DNA of 33,450 bases, taken from the IMG/VR virus record IMGVR_UViG_3300029826_000010, positions 1-33,450 of that record. The stretch is one strand, 5' to 3'. This stretch comes from a virus. Positions 1 to 7,323 of this stretch are shown piece after piece (the stretch's first letter is position 1; each line of letters starts with the position of its first letter). A program made the translations under genes and the position numbers. The notes under the pieces were generated by a model. That model saw nothing but the letters and a program-made list of their open reading frames with translations. It was not told the DNA's origin and ran no database searches.

Positions 1-204
1 GCTCCTTTTGAAGTCGTATGGATATATTGGAGAAATAGAGAGGTGTTATTAGGCTGTCGAGTTTATGAAGATGACCCTAATGGAAAAAAATATGGATCAT
101 CCGAAGGCTGGTATTCATTTGAAGACGAAAAGTGCCGTTGGACTCATTATTGGATGTCTGTTAAAGATAGCAGATTAGATAAACCAGAACCACCAAGAAA
201 TTAA
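1..204 (+). CDS. 3' end of an unrecognised gene
   Basis: Frame 1 is open from the first base to a TAA at 202-204, giving the last 67 residues of a protein whose start lies outside the window. The fragment is rich in Trp, Tyr and charged residues (for example WIYWRN and GWYSFEDEKCRWTHYW). I see no known motif. It reads in the same direction as the next two genes. Confidence 0.6.
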   Translation, partial: APFEVVWIYWRNREVLLGCRVYEDDPNGKKYGSSEGWYSFEDEKCRWTHYWMSVKDSRLDKPEPPRN

Positions 205-238
205 TAATGATTAATTTATTGCGAAAAGATATAAAATT

Positions 239-457
239 ATGAATAAAGATTGCCCATGTTCCTACTGCAAAGCTAATGTAAATGAGTATTTTTGTATTTC
301 ATGTAAATATAACTTTAACGAATGTGAAAGTTTTTACGAATTTAAAGAAAATACTCAGCTAGGTATGCTTGCTCCAGGAATACAATTATGCCCTAAATGT
401 CATCCAAAAAATAGCAAAAAAGATAATGATATTTTTATTGAGAAAAGATGTAAATGA
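239..457 (+). CDS. small Cys-rich protein, possible zinc ribbon
   Basis: A 72-residue protein with nine cysteines arranged as CPCSYC near residues 5-10, CISC at 19-22, a lone Cys at 28, CPKC at 51-54 and one near the C-terminus. Pairs of CxxC knuckles suggest zinc binding. No catalytic motif is visible and no strong ribosome binding site precedes the ATG. Function unknown. Confidence 0.55.
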   Translation: MNKDCPCSYCKANVNEYFCISCKYNFNECESFYEFKENTQLGMLAPGIQLCPKCHPKNSKKDNDIFIEKRCK

Positions 458-539
458 TAAATTTATGCCCTCAGAATGTATCTACAACAGCATGACAAGT
501 TAATTATTATAACATAAGATAGATTATCGGACGTTGGAA

Positions 540-956
540 ATGATCGATCAGGATTTTTTAAATCTAGCTAAAAAAATATGTGAAAAAGAATATCCCGAGA
601 TATACCAAGAGTATTTGAGAAAGAAAAGAATTTTAACAAATAAATGGAATAATAACAACAGAAAAAAGCTTAGAGAATCTATAAAAAAATACAGTCAAAC
701 TGAGAATGGTTTATATGCATGCAGCAAAAGAAATGCAAATAGAAAAGGTAAATATAGAGAGGCATGCATTGATTTAAGCTGGGAAGAACGTAAATTAATT
801 GGAATGTTTTATAAGAATTGTCCTAATGGATATGAAGTCGATCATATTCATCCAATTTCTAAAGGAGGAAGTCATTGCCTTTCTAACCTTCAATATCTTA
901 CAAAAGAAGAAAACAGAAGAAAGTCCGCAAAATTAAATTGGAAAAATAATTCTTAA
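540..956 (+). CDS. HNH endonuclease, free-standing homing type
   Basis: A basic N-terminal region (about residues 1-85) is followed by an HNH nuclease motif: EVDHIHPISKGG, then SNLQYLTKEENRRKS. The DH, HP and N-L spacing fits the beta-beta-alpha metal fold that nicks or cuts DNA. At 138 residues it matches small phage homing endonucleases. The ATG at 540 is preferred over a TTG two codons upstream. No intron or split gene is visible immediately around it. Because two group I introns lie in the capsid gene 8 kb away, it could be a mobile gene or an endonuclease that acts on another locus; that link is inference. Confidence 0.85.
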   Translation: MIDQDFLNLAKKICEKEYPEIYQEYLRKKRILTNKWNNNNRKKLRESIKKYSQTENGLYACSKRNANRKGKYREACIDLSWEERKLIGMFYKNCPNGYEVDHIHPISKGGSHCLSNLQYLTKEENRRKSAKLNWKNNS

Positions 957-965
957 TTATCAGAC

Positions 966-999
966 GTAGATGACCATATTTTAAACAATGATCATCTAC
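966..999. terminator. inverted repeat between convergent genes, possible bidirectional terminator
   Basis: GTAGATGA at 966-973 pairs perfectly with TCATCTAC at 992-999. After a 1x1 mismatch, CAT (975-977) pairs with ATG (988-990), leaving a 10-nt loop. It fills the gap between the HNH gene (+) and the ParB-like gene (-). There is no good T-run on either side, so intrinsic termination is plausible but not certain. Confidence 0.4.
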
Positions 1000-1006
1000 A
1001 TTAAAC

Positions 1007-1756
1007 TTAATCTGAAGATTCTTTCTTTTCTTGATGAATTACAAGTTTTCCTACAGCAACTCTAGCATTCTCATAAGATTTGCAAAAAGGAAATGGATAA
1101 CTAGAAATTGCCATTTTTGAGATAGCTTTATCAAACATTTTTTTATTTGTTAAATAGTAATGACAAAATCCTATCACGACTGGATCAGTGAAATAAGGCC
1201 TTGAAATTTCATAGCCTTTTACACTTCTAACATATTTAATAGCTGATACATATTCGTTTATAAACCCAATAAACTTATCTTTGTTCTTACCTAAGCTTAA
1301 AAGACCTTTTTTAAATCCGTAATGAAATTCGATGTTTCCATATCCACATATTTTTTTTATAGCTGATCCTAAAATTGTCATGTTAATGTGATATTTTTCT
1401 TTTAAATCCTTTATGATCTTATAGTCAGAATTAGAGCAAGCGTAGAAATCCAGAAAATTCGAGCCTTTCCAGTTGTTTTGCTGCATATTTCTTATCTTGA
1501 TGTCTTCTTCGTTAGCTGTATCGTCGATTATGTAAGCAATAGGCAATCCTATTATTCGACAAGCTTTAAATCTATGCTGTCCATCAATAATCGATAGGTT
1601 TTTTGATACAACTATAGGAGATAGAGTATACTTTCTAATAAAAGTTGGATCATCAACTAATTTTTGAATGAACTCATTCGAAGTTTTACGATTGCTTTCA
1701 TAAAACTTGAAATTATCATAATCTTTGCTATATTGGATTTTAGAAATATGTGACAT
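1007..1756 (-). CDS. ParB-like protein
   Basis: A 249-residue protein. Residues about 45-75 read SPIVVSKNLSIIDGQHRF followed by KACRIIGLPIAYII, which matches the ParB/sulfiredoxin-fold N-terminal domain; the DGQHRF box is the hallmark that binds nucleotide in this family. The C-terminal two thirds are not recognised, and no clear helix-turn-helix is seen. Phage proteins of this type have been linked to DNA binding, nuclease activity or regulation, so partitioning should not be assumed. A ribosome binding site (AGAGGTG) precedes the ATG and lies in the arm of an inverted repeat (1762-1815). It is the last gene of the leftward block. Confidence 0.7.
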   Translation of the reverse strand: MSHISKIQYSKDYDNFKFYESNRKTSNEFIQKLVDDPTFIRKYTLSPIVVSKNLSIIDGQHRFKACRIIGLPIAYIIDDTANEEDIKIRNMQQNNWKGSNFLDFYACSNSDYKIIKDLKEKYHINMTILGSAIKKICGYGNIEFHYGFKKGLLSLGKNKDKFIGFINEYVSAIKYVRSVKGYEISRPYFTDPVVIGFCHYYLTNKKMFDKAISKMAISSYPFPFCKSYENARVAVGKLVIHQEKKESSD

Positions 1757-1761
1757 TTTTC

Positions 1762-1815
1762 ACCTCTAGTGTTGATTGGTTTTGATTGGTCTCAAAACGG
1801 TTTTATACTAGAGGT
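1762..1815 (-). promoter_or_regulatory. inverted repeat that can hide the ribosome binding site, with a direct repeat inside
   Basis: ACCTCTAGT (1762-1770) and ACTAGAGGT (1807-1815) form a perfect 9-bp inverted repeat with a 36-nt loop. On the minus strand the 3' arm contains the AGAGGTG ribosome binding site of the ParB-like gene. The loop holds two copies of TTGATTGGT (1772-1780 and 1782-1790), spaced by one helical turn. This could be a translational switch, an operator, or both. Confidence 0.5.
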
Positions 1816-1842
1816 ATTTTTTTAATTCAATTTAATTTTAAT

Positions 1843-2064
1843 TTAATTATAGAAAACCCACAGATTTGACAGCAGGTTTTTACGAAAAACAACCTCTCTC
1901 ATTGTGCAACACACATCAAAATATCCGTCTTCGAATTCTATTTCTCCAAGATAACAATGACCATAATCATCGTCATAATGGCACGAATCGCAGCATTTTC
2001 TTTTAATATTAAATCTTTTTGCTAAATCTGGACACCAACCTAGATATTCTTTTTCTTCATCCAT
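1843..2064 (-). CDS. small Cys-rich acidic protein, unknown
   Basis: A 73-residue protein with seven cysteines, including KCCDSCH near residues 23-29 and DVCCT near 49-53, consistent with metal binding. The ATG at 2064 overlaps the stop of the upstream gene (ATGGATGA), which suggests translational coupling. Not recognised. Confidence 0.6.
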   Translation of the reverse strand: MDEEKEYLGWCPDLAKRFNIKRKCCDSCHYDDDYGHCYLGEIEFEDGYFDVCCTMREVVFRKNLLSNLWVFYN

Positions 2065-2494
2065 TTTTACCAAACATTTTTATAAAATCAGGTGCAGGTG
2101 TTAATAATAAATTTGGATTAAATTTTACATCTATATCAGGACAGTTTTTAATTTTAGATGGATCGTATGGAGGATGTATACATTCACCATTAACAATGGG
2201 ATCACTACTATCTAAATCCCATCTGTCAACCCATTTTGAGACTATTTCACCATCTACATTAATTCCATAAATTAAATAAGTATCTCGCCATAGTTGCAAT
2301 CGTTGCTGAACCTCTCTGGGAATTACTGAAAAATCATAATAATAGGCATCGACCATGCAATATTTGTCTATTTTAGGATCATTTAAAAATAGCATGATTC
2401 GGTTTGATAATTCTTTATCAATTTCATCGGCAAATTCTTTAACGTCATCAAAACGATGTTGAATAAACCTCTGTAATCTTTCTGATTCATCCAT
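2057..2494 (-). CDS. unknown 145-residue protein
   Basis: The N-terminal half is charged and probably helical; the C-terminal half is rich in Pro, Asp and Asn (for example IHPPYDPSKIKNCPDIDVKF). No motif is recognised. It sits in the leftward block, overlaps the start of the next gene by 8 bases and has a weak ribosome binding site. Confidence 0.6.
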   Translation of the reverse strand: MDESERLQRFIQHRFDDVKEFADEIDKELSNRIMLFLNDPKIDKYCMVDAYYYDFSVIPREVQQRLQLWRDTYLIYGINVDGEIVSKWVDRWDLDSSDPIVNGECIHPPYDPSKIKNCPDIDVKFNPNLLLTPAPDFIKMFGKNG

Positions 2495-2511
2495 TTTTTT
2501 TTAATGCGTTT

Positions 2512-2772
2512 TTATTCATAATATGGTCTTCTTTTTAACTTATAAATAAATTGTTCAACTTCTTTGCAATCTAAATAATCTCCCCTAAAAAATACTACTG
2601 CACATCCTAAGTGCGCAGCGTCTCCTGTAATGGAAAATCTTTTCATTTCATTGAATTGCTCTAAAGCTAATTTCATAGGATTGTCTTTCATTTTATCTGA
2701 ATCTATCCACACACCGCAATCACATATATTATTTTCAATTTTAGACCCACACATATCACAATTTGTCTTCAT
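2512..2772 (-). CDS. small zinc-ribbon-like protein
   Basis: An 86-residue protein. The N-terminus has CDMCG at residues 5-9 and CDCG at 18-21, a compact CxxC...CxC knuckle typical of small zinc ribbons. The remainder is a short alpha/beta region of unknown role. Its start overlaps the end of the upstream gene by 17 bases. The stretch GATTAAAGAAAAATG spans its start and is shared with the neighbouring gene at 2756-2947. Confidence 0.6.
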   Translation of the reverse strand: MKTNCDMCGSKIENNICDCGVWIDSDKMKDNPMKLALEQFNEMKRFSITGDAAHLGCAVVFFRGDYLDCKEVEQFIYKLKRRPYYE

Positions 2773-2947
2773 TTTTCTTTAATCCTAATTTCCATTTTTT
2801 AGCCTCTTCAAACCATTCATAAATTTTGAAAAGTTCTCCTGTAGGTGAATAATTCCAAATCTCTTTCCATGTTTTATTTATACCCAAAGATGCCCAATGT
2901 TCTGAAATTAATTCACATGCTTCTTTTCCAGTAATTAATTGACTCAT
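2756..2947 (-). CDS. unknown 63-residue protein
   Basis: A Trp-rich helical protein (HWASLG, WKEIWNY, EWFEEAKKWKLG). It is the first gene of the leftward block and lies divergent to the portal gene, so the 59 bases at 2948-3006 should hold promoters for both directions. AAGGG lies about 10 bases before the ATG. Not recognised. Confidence 0.6.
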   Translation of the reverse strand: MSQLITGKEACELISEHWASLGINKTWKEIWNYSPTGELFKIYEWFEEAKKWKLGLKKNEDKL

Positions 2948-3006
2948 TTTTCTTTAATCCCTTTTCTCTGTATGGTATATATTAAAATTTATAAGAGGTG
3001 TTTTTC

Positions 3007-5037
3007 ATGACTAGCGGAATGTTAGAGCGCTCACAGGTTGTTCCGAATGTATATACAGGCCATTACCAGGAAGGCAAACGCAGTATTGTAGCAGAAGCAG
3101 ATTCGAGATACCAACAAAATTTAGCTGCATGGCAACTTTTCTTTTGGGAACAAATGATTGATAGAAAAGTATATCTCGGCGATCAACGATATCTTAATCT
3201 ATATTCTGGAACTAATTACGAACAACAAAAATATATATTTAATGTTGCTATGCCAGTCACAAATATGGTGGTAGGGCGTCAAAGACAGCATCGAAAAGGC
3301 ACTAAACTCCTACCCACACAAGGAAGTTCGTCTCAAACAGCTTCTCAAGGAACAAAAGTTCTTCAAGGAGCCTATGGAATAGACAATACATATAATACAA
3401 TTTCAAATTGCTTTAAAGAATCCTGTATTACAGGTTTATCATTAATGCACTCTTGGATAGATTATAGACGAGATCCAATTTGCGGAGATTTGAAAACTGA
3501 GTGTTTTAGTGCTGATATGATTATGATGGATGCATTCTGGCGTGATATAGAATTGACTAATGATTGTCAATTTATTCGTACACGTAAATATCTTCATAAA
3601 GAACAAGTTAAACAAATGCTACCTGGCAGAGAATATGATATTGATATGCTCAATGACCAGGCATATTTTGATACTAAATTTACTTTTATGCCTCAACAAT
3701 ATAACATCAGACGGAAAGGATTTCTTGCCTATGATGAATATTGGTATCTTACTGAGCGAATGGGCACATTTATTGTTGATCCTGACACCTATGAAAGCAC
3801 AGAAGTAGACTTTGACAAAGAAGATCTAAATAATCTTAAGCTTAATTTTCCAAATATTGTGGTAGTTCGTGAAAAAGTGCCTACGGTTCATCTTGCTATC
3901 ATTGTTAACAATACTTGTTTCTATGACGGGCCTAATCCCCTCGGAGTGGATTATTACCCATTTACTCCGTTTGTGGGCTATCATGATCTTGCTAATAATA
4001 ACTACTCTTACCGTTATCAAGGAATAATTAGAAATATTCGGGATTCACAATATCTTTATAATTACCGCAAGCAATTGGAAATGGATCTATTAGCTGCTCA
4101 ATTTTCAGGTGTAGACGTTGAAGAAGATGCGCTTATTAATGATGAAGACGCCTTTAAAGTAGGGCCAGGAAAGGTTAGATTTTTTAAAAAAGGTAGATTG
4201 CAGAGTTTAAATGATAAGCCAGGCGCAAATATAAATCCTGCTAATTTTAATGTTACTGAACAACTTAAAATGGATATACAATCAAATGCAGGAGTTACAC
4301 CAGAGTTATTAGGACAAGCGGAAGATAGTGATGTTGGAATTACGGAACAATTACGTCAAGGAGCTGCTCTAACTACTCTCCAAGAACTATTTGACAATCT
4401 CGATCTTTCGCAAACAAATGCTGGTCGTTTACATTGGGCACTAATTCAGAAAAACTATACATTGGGAAAGGTAAAACGATTCTTAGATGGAGAAGAACCC
4501 ACAAATGAATTCAGAGATAAATCCTTTCAAAAATATGATTCAGTTGTGGGAAGAGCGCCTCTCACAGATACCACAAGGCAGCTTGCGTTTAGAGAGCGTT
4601 ATTTCTTATGGAAAGATGGATTCCCGATCCCTCCAGATCAAGTACTTATCGATCTTGATATACAAGATAAAGATAAGCTTATGGAGTCAATACAGCAGGC
4701 ACAACAGCAGAAGCAAGAGCAAGAGCAGCAAATGTCGCAATTGCAAATGCAGAATCAACAAATCGTTAATGAATCACTACAATCGAAAGCACAGAGTGAC
4801 CGCAGTCTTGCAGCCGAGCGTGAAATGCGTGGGCGATTAGAACAATATGAAATAGTTACAAAGAACAATGAATCTGAGCATATGAAATCTCTTGCTGTTC
4901 TTGATAAAGTAAAAGCAGCTAAAGAGGTAGAATCAATGCAAGTTGATAATTTTGTAAAAATATTTTCTTTGATAGAAAATATACAAAATAGGCAAGATCA
5001 AAATCAAATAAAACAAGAACAAAATATAGGGGTTTAA
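3007..5037 (+). CDS. portal protein, P22-like
   Basis: A 676-residue protein forming the dodecameric ring through which DNA enters and leaves the capsid. Features seen: a long N-terminal alpha/beta region with VVGRQRQHRKGTKLLP near residues 88-103, a central region with DYYPFTPFVGYHD, and a long Gln/Glu-rich coiled coil over the last 130 residues (SIQQAQQQKQEQEQ onward). This matches long P22-type portals with a C-terminal helical barrel. The ATG at 3007 follows AAGAGGTG at 7-base spacing; the GTG at 2998 overlaps that site and is unlikely. It stands at the head of the virion genes, where terminase normally lies just upstream; none is visible here. Confidence 0.85.
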   Translation: MTSGMLERSQVVPNVYTGHYQEGKRSIVAEADSRYQQNLAAWQLFFWEQMIDRKVYLGDQRYLNLYSGTNYEQQKYIFNVAMPVTNMVVGRQRQHRKGTKLLPTQGSSSQTASQGTKVLQGAYGIDNTYNTISNCFKESCITGLSLMHSWIDYRRDPICGDLKTECFSADMIMMDAFWRDIELTNDCQFIRTRKYLHKEQVKQMLPGREYDIDMLNDQAYFDTKFTFMPQQYNIRRKGFLAYDEYWYLTERMGTFIVDPDTYESTEVDFDKEDLNNLKLNFPNIVVVREKVPTVHLAIIVNNTCFYDGPNPLGVDYYPFTPFVGYHDLANNNYSYRYQGIIRNIRDSQYLYNYRKQLEMDLLAAQFSGVDVEEDALINDEDAFKVGPGKVRFFKKGRLQSLNDKPGANINPANFNVTEQLKMDIQSNAGVTPELLGQAEDSDVGITEQLRQGAALTTLQELFDNLDLSQTNAGRLHWALIQKNYTLGKVKRFLDGEEPTNEFRDKSFQKYDSVVGRAPLTDTTRQLAFRERYFLWKDGFPIPPDQVLIDLDIQDKDKLMESIQQAQQQKQEQEQQMSQLQMQNQQIVNESLQSKAQSDRSLAAEREMRGRLEQYEIVTKNNESEHMKSLAVLDKVKAAKEVESMQVDNFVKIFSLIENIQNRQDQNQIKQEQNIGV

Positions 5038-5038
5038 A

Positions 5039-5248
5039 ATGGGACATTCACATAAAAATACTTCAATGGGTGGTTCAGGAAAAGGTGATGCAGGTTCAAG
5101 ATATTTACCAATTGGGGAAAATCGTGAACACACACCACCAGCAGGGGCATCAAATTCATATGAAAAAGTAAGACGTGAAATTGATCGAAAAGATGATCGA
5201 GCTTTAGGTCACAAGCATTACACACGCGAGAAAATGGAAAATAAATAA
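5039..5248 (+). CDS. small hydrophilic protein, unknown
   Basis: A 69-residue protein rich in Gly, Ser, His and charged residues, with probable disorder at the N-terminus and a basic C-terminal helix (KVRREIDRKDDRALGHKHY). It begins two bases after the portal stop, so it is probably co-transcribed. No family is recognised. Confidence 0.65.
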   Translation: MGHSHKNTSMGGSGKGDAGSRYLPIGENREHTPPAGASNSYEKVRREIDRKDDRALGHKHYTREKMENK

Positions 5249-5253
5249 TAAAG

Positions 5254-5362
5254 GTGTTCTAAGTGGCAAATGGATTTCTCCTTTCTTTGGTACTCTTTTC
5301 TTTAACTAGTATTAAATTGGAGCCAATAAGTTCACGAATCTAACGTGATCCACTTAGAACGC
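5254..5362 (+). ncRNA. folded intergenic element with a four-way-junction-like structure
   Basis: An outer helix pairs 5254-5266 with 5350-5362: 13 bp, with only one G.U. Inside it lie three hairpins: GGA/TCC (5272-5281); a long arm with TTGG and CTC (5287-5295) pairing GAG and CCAA (5320-5326), capped by TTTAA/TTAAA (5301-5316); and TCACG/CGTGA (5332-5348) with a 7-nt loop. No ORF fills the region. The shape recalls a tRNA cloverleaf, but the outer stem is too long and the conserved T-loop is absent. It may be a structured RNA, an operon attenuator or a processing site. Strand is assumed from the flanking genes. Confidence 0.45.
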
Positions 5363-5388
5363 TAATATAATATCACAAAGGAAATAAA

Positions 5389-5547
5389 ATGGCAAGAATA
5401 CCGATAATTGAAAGACAAACTAAGCCTTCTGTACCTAATAACAGAGAGCTTTGCACAGAACAGCCAAGGTATAGAAATACCGGTAAACCTCCGTTGGCAA
5501 TAGATAAATCATACAGCCCAACAGCTAAGAAACAAAAGGAAAATTAA
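5389..5547 (+). CDS. tiny basic protein, unknown
   Basis: A 52-residue ORF beginning MARIPIIERQTKPSVPNNRE, with an AAAGGA ribosome binding site 7 bases before the ATG. It is Pro- and Lys-rich and probably disordered. It ends one base before the next start, so it belongs to the run of tiny genes that follows. Confidence 0.55.
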   Translation: MARIPIIERQTKPSVPNNRELCTEQPRYRNTGKPPLAIDKSYSPTAKKQKEN

Positions 5548-5548
5548 G

Positions 5549-5698
5549 ATGCCATTGGTAAAAGGAAAGAGTCAATCCGCAATTAGACAGAATATAATTA
5601 CAGAAGAAAAGTTAGGTAAAAAACCTAAAAAACAAGCAGTTGCAATTGCTTTAAATGAAGCAAAAAAATCAGGCTATAAGCCAAAAGGTAAAAAATAA
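5549..5698 (+). CDS. tiny conserved phage protein, DUF6496-like
   Basis: A 49-residue ORF. The pattern MPLVKGKSQSAIRQNI, then KKPKKQAVAIALNEAKKSG, is a small family that I recognise as common in podovirus-like genomes next to structural genes; the QAVAIALNEA helix is the core. Its function is unknown. The stop overlaps the next start (TAATG). A second, more distant member is at 27615-27785. Confidence 0.7.
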   Translation: MPLVKGKSQSAIRQNIITEEKLGKKPKKQAVAIALNEAKKSGYKPKGKK

Positions 5699-5814
5699 TG
5701 AAACCAAAGAAGAAACTAAAGACAGCCCATAAAGACGAGAAGCAGGACAAAGCCCTATTCTCTAAAATGATGAAAAAAGAAATGCCTAAGATGATGAAAA
5801 AAGGGTGTAAATAA
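5698..5814 (+). CDS. tiny Lys/Met-rich protein
   Basis: A 38-residue ORF joined to its neighbours by TAATG overlaps on both sides. It has ten or more lysines and repeated KMMKK motifs (MMKKEMPKMMKKG). The overlaps argue that it is translated. Function unknown; it may bind nucleic acid. Confidence 0.5.
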   Translation: MKPKKKLKTAHKDEKQDKALFSKMMKKEMPKMMKKGCK

Positions 5815-6026
5815 TGGCTAGAGATTGGCGTAAATTTGATTTTGATGAGCTATGTTTTATTTGGAGTGGTCATAAAATGAGAAATCCAAATATTGATCCC
5901 TTGCGTCAAAATTTTAGAGCAGAACATAAGAAAATTGAATTAACAAAAGAAGATATTGATGACCTTGTTGATTGCTTGTTAGAAAAAGTAATTAGAGCAA
6001 GAGATTGTTTGGAAGGTAAACAATGA
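5814..6026 (+). CDS. unknown 70-residue protein
   Basis: An acidic to neutral helical protein (RDWRKFDFDELCFIWSGHKM at the start, ELTKEDIDDLVDCLLEKVIRARDCL at the end). It is coupled by TAATG to the preceding gene and by ATGA to the following one. No motif is recognised. Confidence 0.65.
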   Translation: MARDWRKFDFDELCFIWSGHKMRNPNIDPLRQNFRAEHKKIELTKEDIDDLVDCLLEKVIRARDCLEGKQ

Positions 6027-6163
6027 CAATGATACCCCCAAAAATAAAGAAACTCCCAAAACTTCATAAACCACTAGGTGGTTATGTGAATAATCCATCT
6101 CAAGGATCTACACATAGCAATAGATCACTATATTTAGGTGGTGCTAAGATGAGAAATGCATAA
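6023..6163 (+). CDS. tiny basic protein, unknown
   Basis: A 46-residue ORF with a Pro/Lys-rich N-terminus (IPPKIKKLPKLHKPLGG) and a Ser/Gly-rich C-terminus. It overlaps the preceding stop (ATGA) and the next start (TAATG), which supports its being a gene. Confidence 0.55.
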   Translation: MTMIPPKIKKLPKLHKPLGGYVNNPSQGSTHSNRSLYLGGAKMRNA

Positions 6164-6603
6164 TGGTTGAAATATTAAGAAGTAATGATATGCCAGAAGT
6201 AGGGGAAATACTACAAGCAGCTATGCCTAAATTTAAGGCTCTTATTGAAAGTATAGTACAACAGCAATATGACAAATGTATGGAAAAAGGCTTTGATCTT
6301 CCTAAATATTATATTTGGATTCTCTATTACAAAAGTAATAAATCAGGAAAATTAGTATTTCGTACAGCTATTTGCAGAGTAACTCGTCCAAGCCCATATC
6401 AAGATGAAGATATGTTTTTATGGTCTGTTACAAATTACAATGAAATAAAATTTGAATACGCTATTCCTAAAGCTTCTACATTGAAATATTTTCTAGCAAA
6501 TCCTGATAAATGCGAAAAAAATCATCTGGAAATGCTTAAGAAGTATGTACATGATAATCTTGAAAAAGCTGAAGATTATCTAGTCGATGGAAAGATTACC
6601 TAA
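6163..6603 (+). CDS. unknown 146-residue protein
   Basis: A mixed alpha/beta protein with a central beta-rich section (YYIWILYYKSNKSGKLVFRT) and a helical C-terminus. It is the last gene of the tiny-gene run and ends tail-to-tail with a leftward zinc-ribbon gene, overlapping it by 4 bases. No family is recognised. Confidence 0.65.
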   Translation: MVEILRSNDMPEVGEILQAAMPKFKALIESIVQQQYDKCMEKGFDLPKYYIWILYYKSNKSGKLVFRTAICRVTRPSPYQDEDMFLWSVTNYNEIKFEYAIPKASTLKYFLANPDKCEKNHLEMLKKYVHDNLEKAEDYLVDGKIT

Positions 6604-6737
6604 ACTTCATCTTTAAATACATAAGTTGATTCACATTCAACACATATCCAGAATTGCTCATTCCAAGGATAATTCGCAGGACAAAGAATTAATTCCCCAT
6701 CACATCTTTCACATTTATTGATAATTAAATTTTCCAT
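6600..6737 (-). CDS. small zinc-ribbon protein
   Basis: A 45-residue ORF on the minus strand with CERC at residues 9-12 and CVEC at 32-35, a classic rubredoxin-like zinc ribbon; the intervening segment is aromatic (YPWNEQFW). It is convergent with, and overlaps by 4 bases, the gene on its left. The well-formed motif argues against chance. Confidence 0.6.
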   Translation of the reverse strand: MENLIINKCERCDGELILCPANYPWNEQFWICVECESTYVFKDEV

Positions 6738-6766
6738 TTGATTAAAATTCAATTTTCGTTTATCTA

Positions 6767-7006
6767 TCAAGCACGAAGTTCTTTTTTTAAATCTCTTTTA
6801 AGTTTAAGGATTAATTTATTTTTTTCTCTATATTTTTTTGCGTATTGAATATTATATTCTCTAGATTTTTGTCTTTGAAGTTTATTTCTTTCTCTAACAC
6901 ATAATTTACATTCAATTTGTAATCCATTTTTTCTAGATCTATTAAACCCAAATTCACTTGCAAGTTTTTTATTTTTGCAAGAACAACAACGTAAAAAATT
7001 ATTCAT
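6767..7006 (-). CDS. zinc-finger protein resembling the N-terminus of HNH homing endonucleases
   Basis: A 79-residue protein with RCCSCKNKKLASEFGFNRS followed by QIECKLCVRERN: a treble-clef-like CxxC...CxxC module of the kind that precedes HNH domains in phage endonucleases. The rest is a Lys/Arg-rich helix with no HNH residues, so it is either a DNA-binding remnant of an endonuclease or a stand-alone small zinc protein. Its ATG overlaps the stop of the upstream ORF (ATGAATAA), indicating coupling. Confidence 0.65.
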   Translation of the reverse strand: MNNFLRCCSCKNKKLASEFGFNRSRKNGLQIECKLCVRERNKLQRQKSREYNIQYAKKYREKNKLILKLKRDLKKELRA

Positions 7007-7204
7007 TTTCAATTTTTTTAAGATCTTTATCTCTTCCAAGCATATCAACAAGGTAGCTTGTTCCTTGTTCATCAAAAAGTTTAGCACCTTTATAATCCAA
7101 AGGTTTGGCCACTTTCCCTGCTATATTTTGAATTTCCCAACCAATATCACCAAGATCTTTATCTTTTAATTTTTCATAAAGAGATAATTTTCTTTTTTTT
7201 TCAT
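6999..7204 (-). pseudogene. small gene split by a frame change at a run of nine A
   Basis: An open frame of about 64 codons encodes a convincing protein (RKLSLYEKLKDKDLGDIGW near the start, GAKLFDEQGTSYLVDMLGR later) and ends in a TAA that overlaps the next start. It has no ATG. The only upstream ATG (7202-7204) is in another frame and leads through nine consecutive A bases, where a -1 shift would enter the good frame. It could be slippage-based expression, a real mutation or a homopolymer error; a rare ATT start is also possible. Confidence 0.5.
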
Positions 7205-7242
7205 GTGAAATTCAATTTTTATTTGATTTATATTTAATATTT

Positions 7243-7271
7243 TTGTATTTACTCTTAGCAAGAAGTATATC
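7243..7271 (+). promoter_or_regulatory. candidate sigma70-type promoter for the capsid operon
   Basis: TTGTAT (7243-7248), a 17-base spacer and TATATC (7266-7271), about 50 bases before the scaffold start. It lies between the leftward island and the rightward capsid genes, where a promoter is needed. The match to consensus is only moderate. Confidence 0.35.
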
Positions 7272-7323
7272 ACATATTTCCCATCGGCGCAACAAGAGAT
7301 CTCGCCATTCTCAAAGGAAAAAC

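Noticed and set aside
2019-2270. An 83-codon plus-strand frame opposite the leftward genes
   Set aside because: It lacks a ribosome binding site and lies entirely within two better-supported minus-strand genes.
5254-5362. tRNA gene
   Set aside because: The outer stem is 13 bp, the conserved T-loop is not present and no anticodon loop fits; retained as an unknown folded element.
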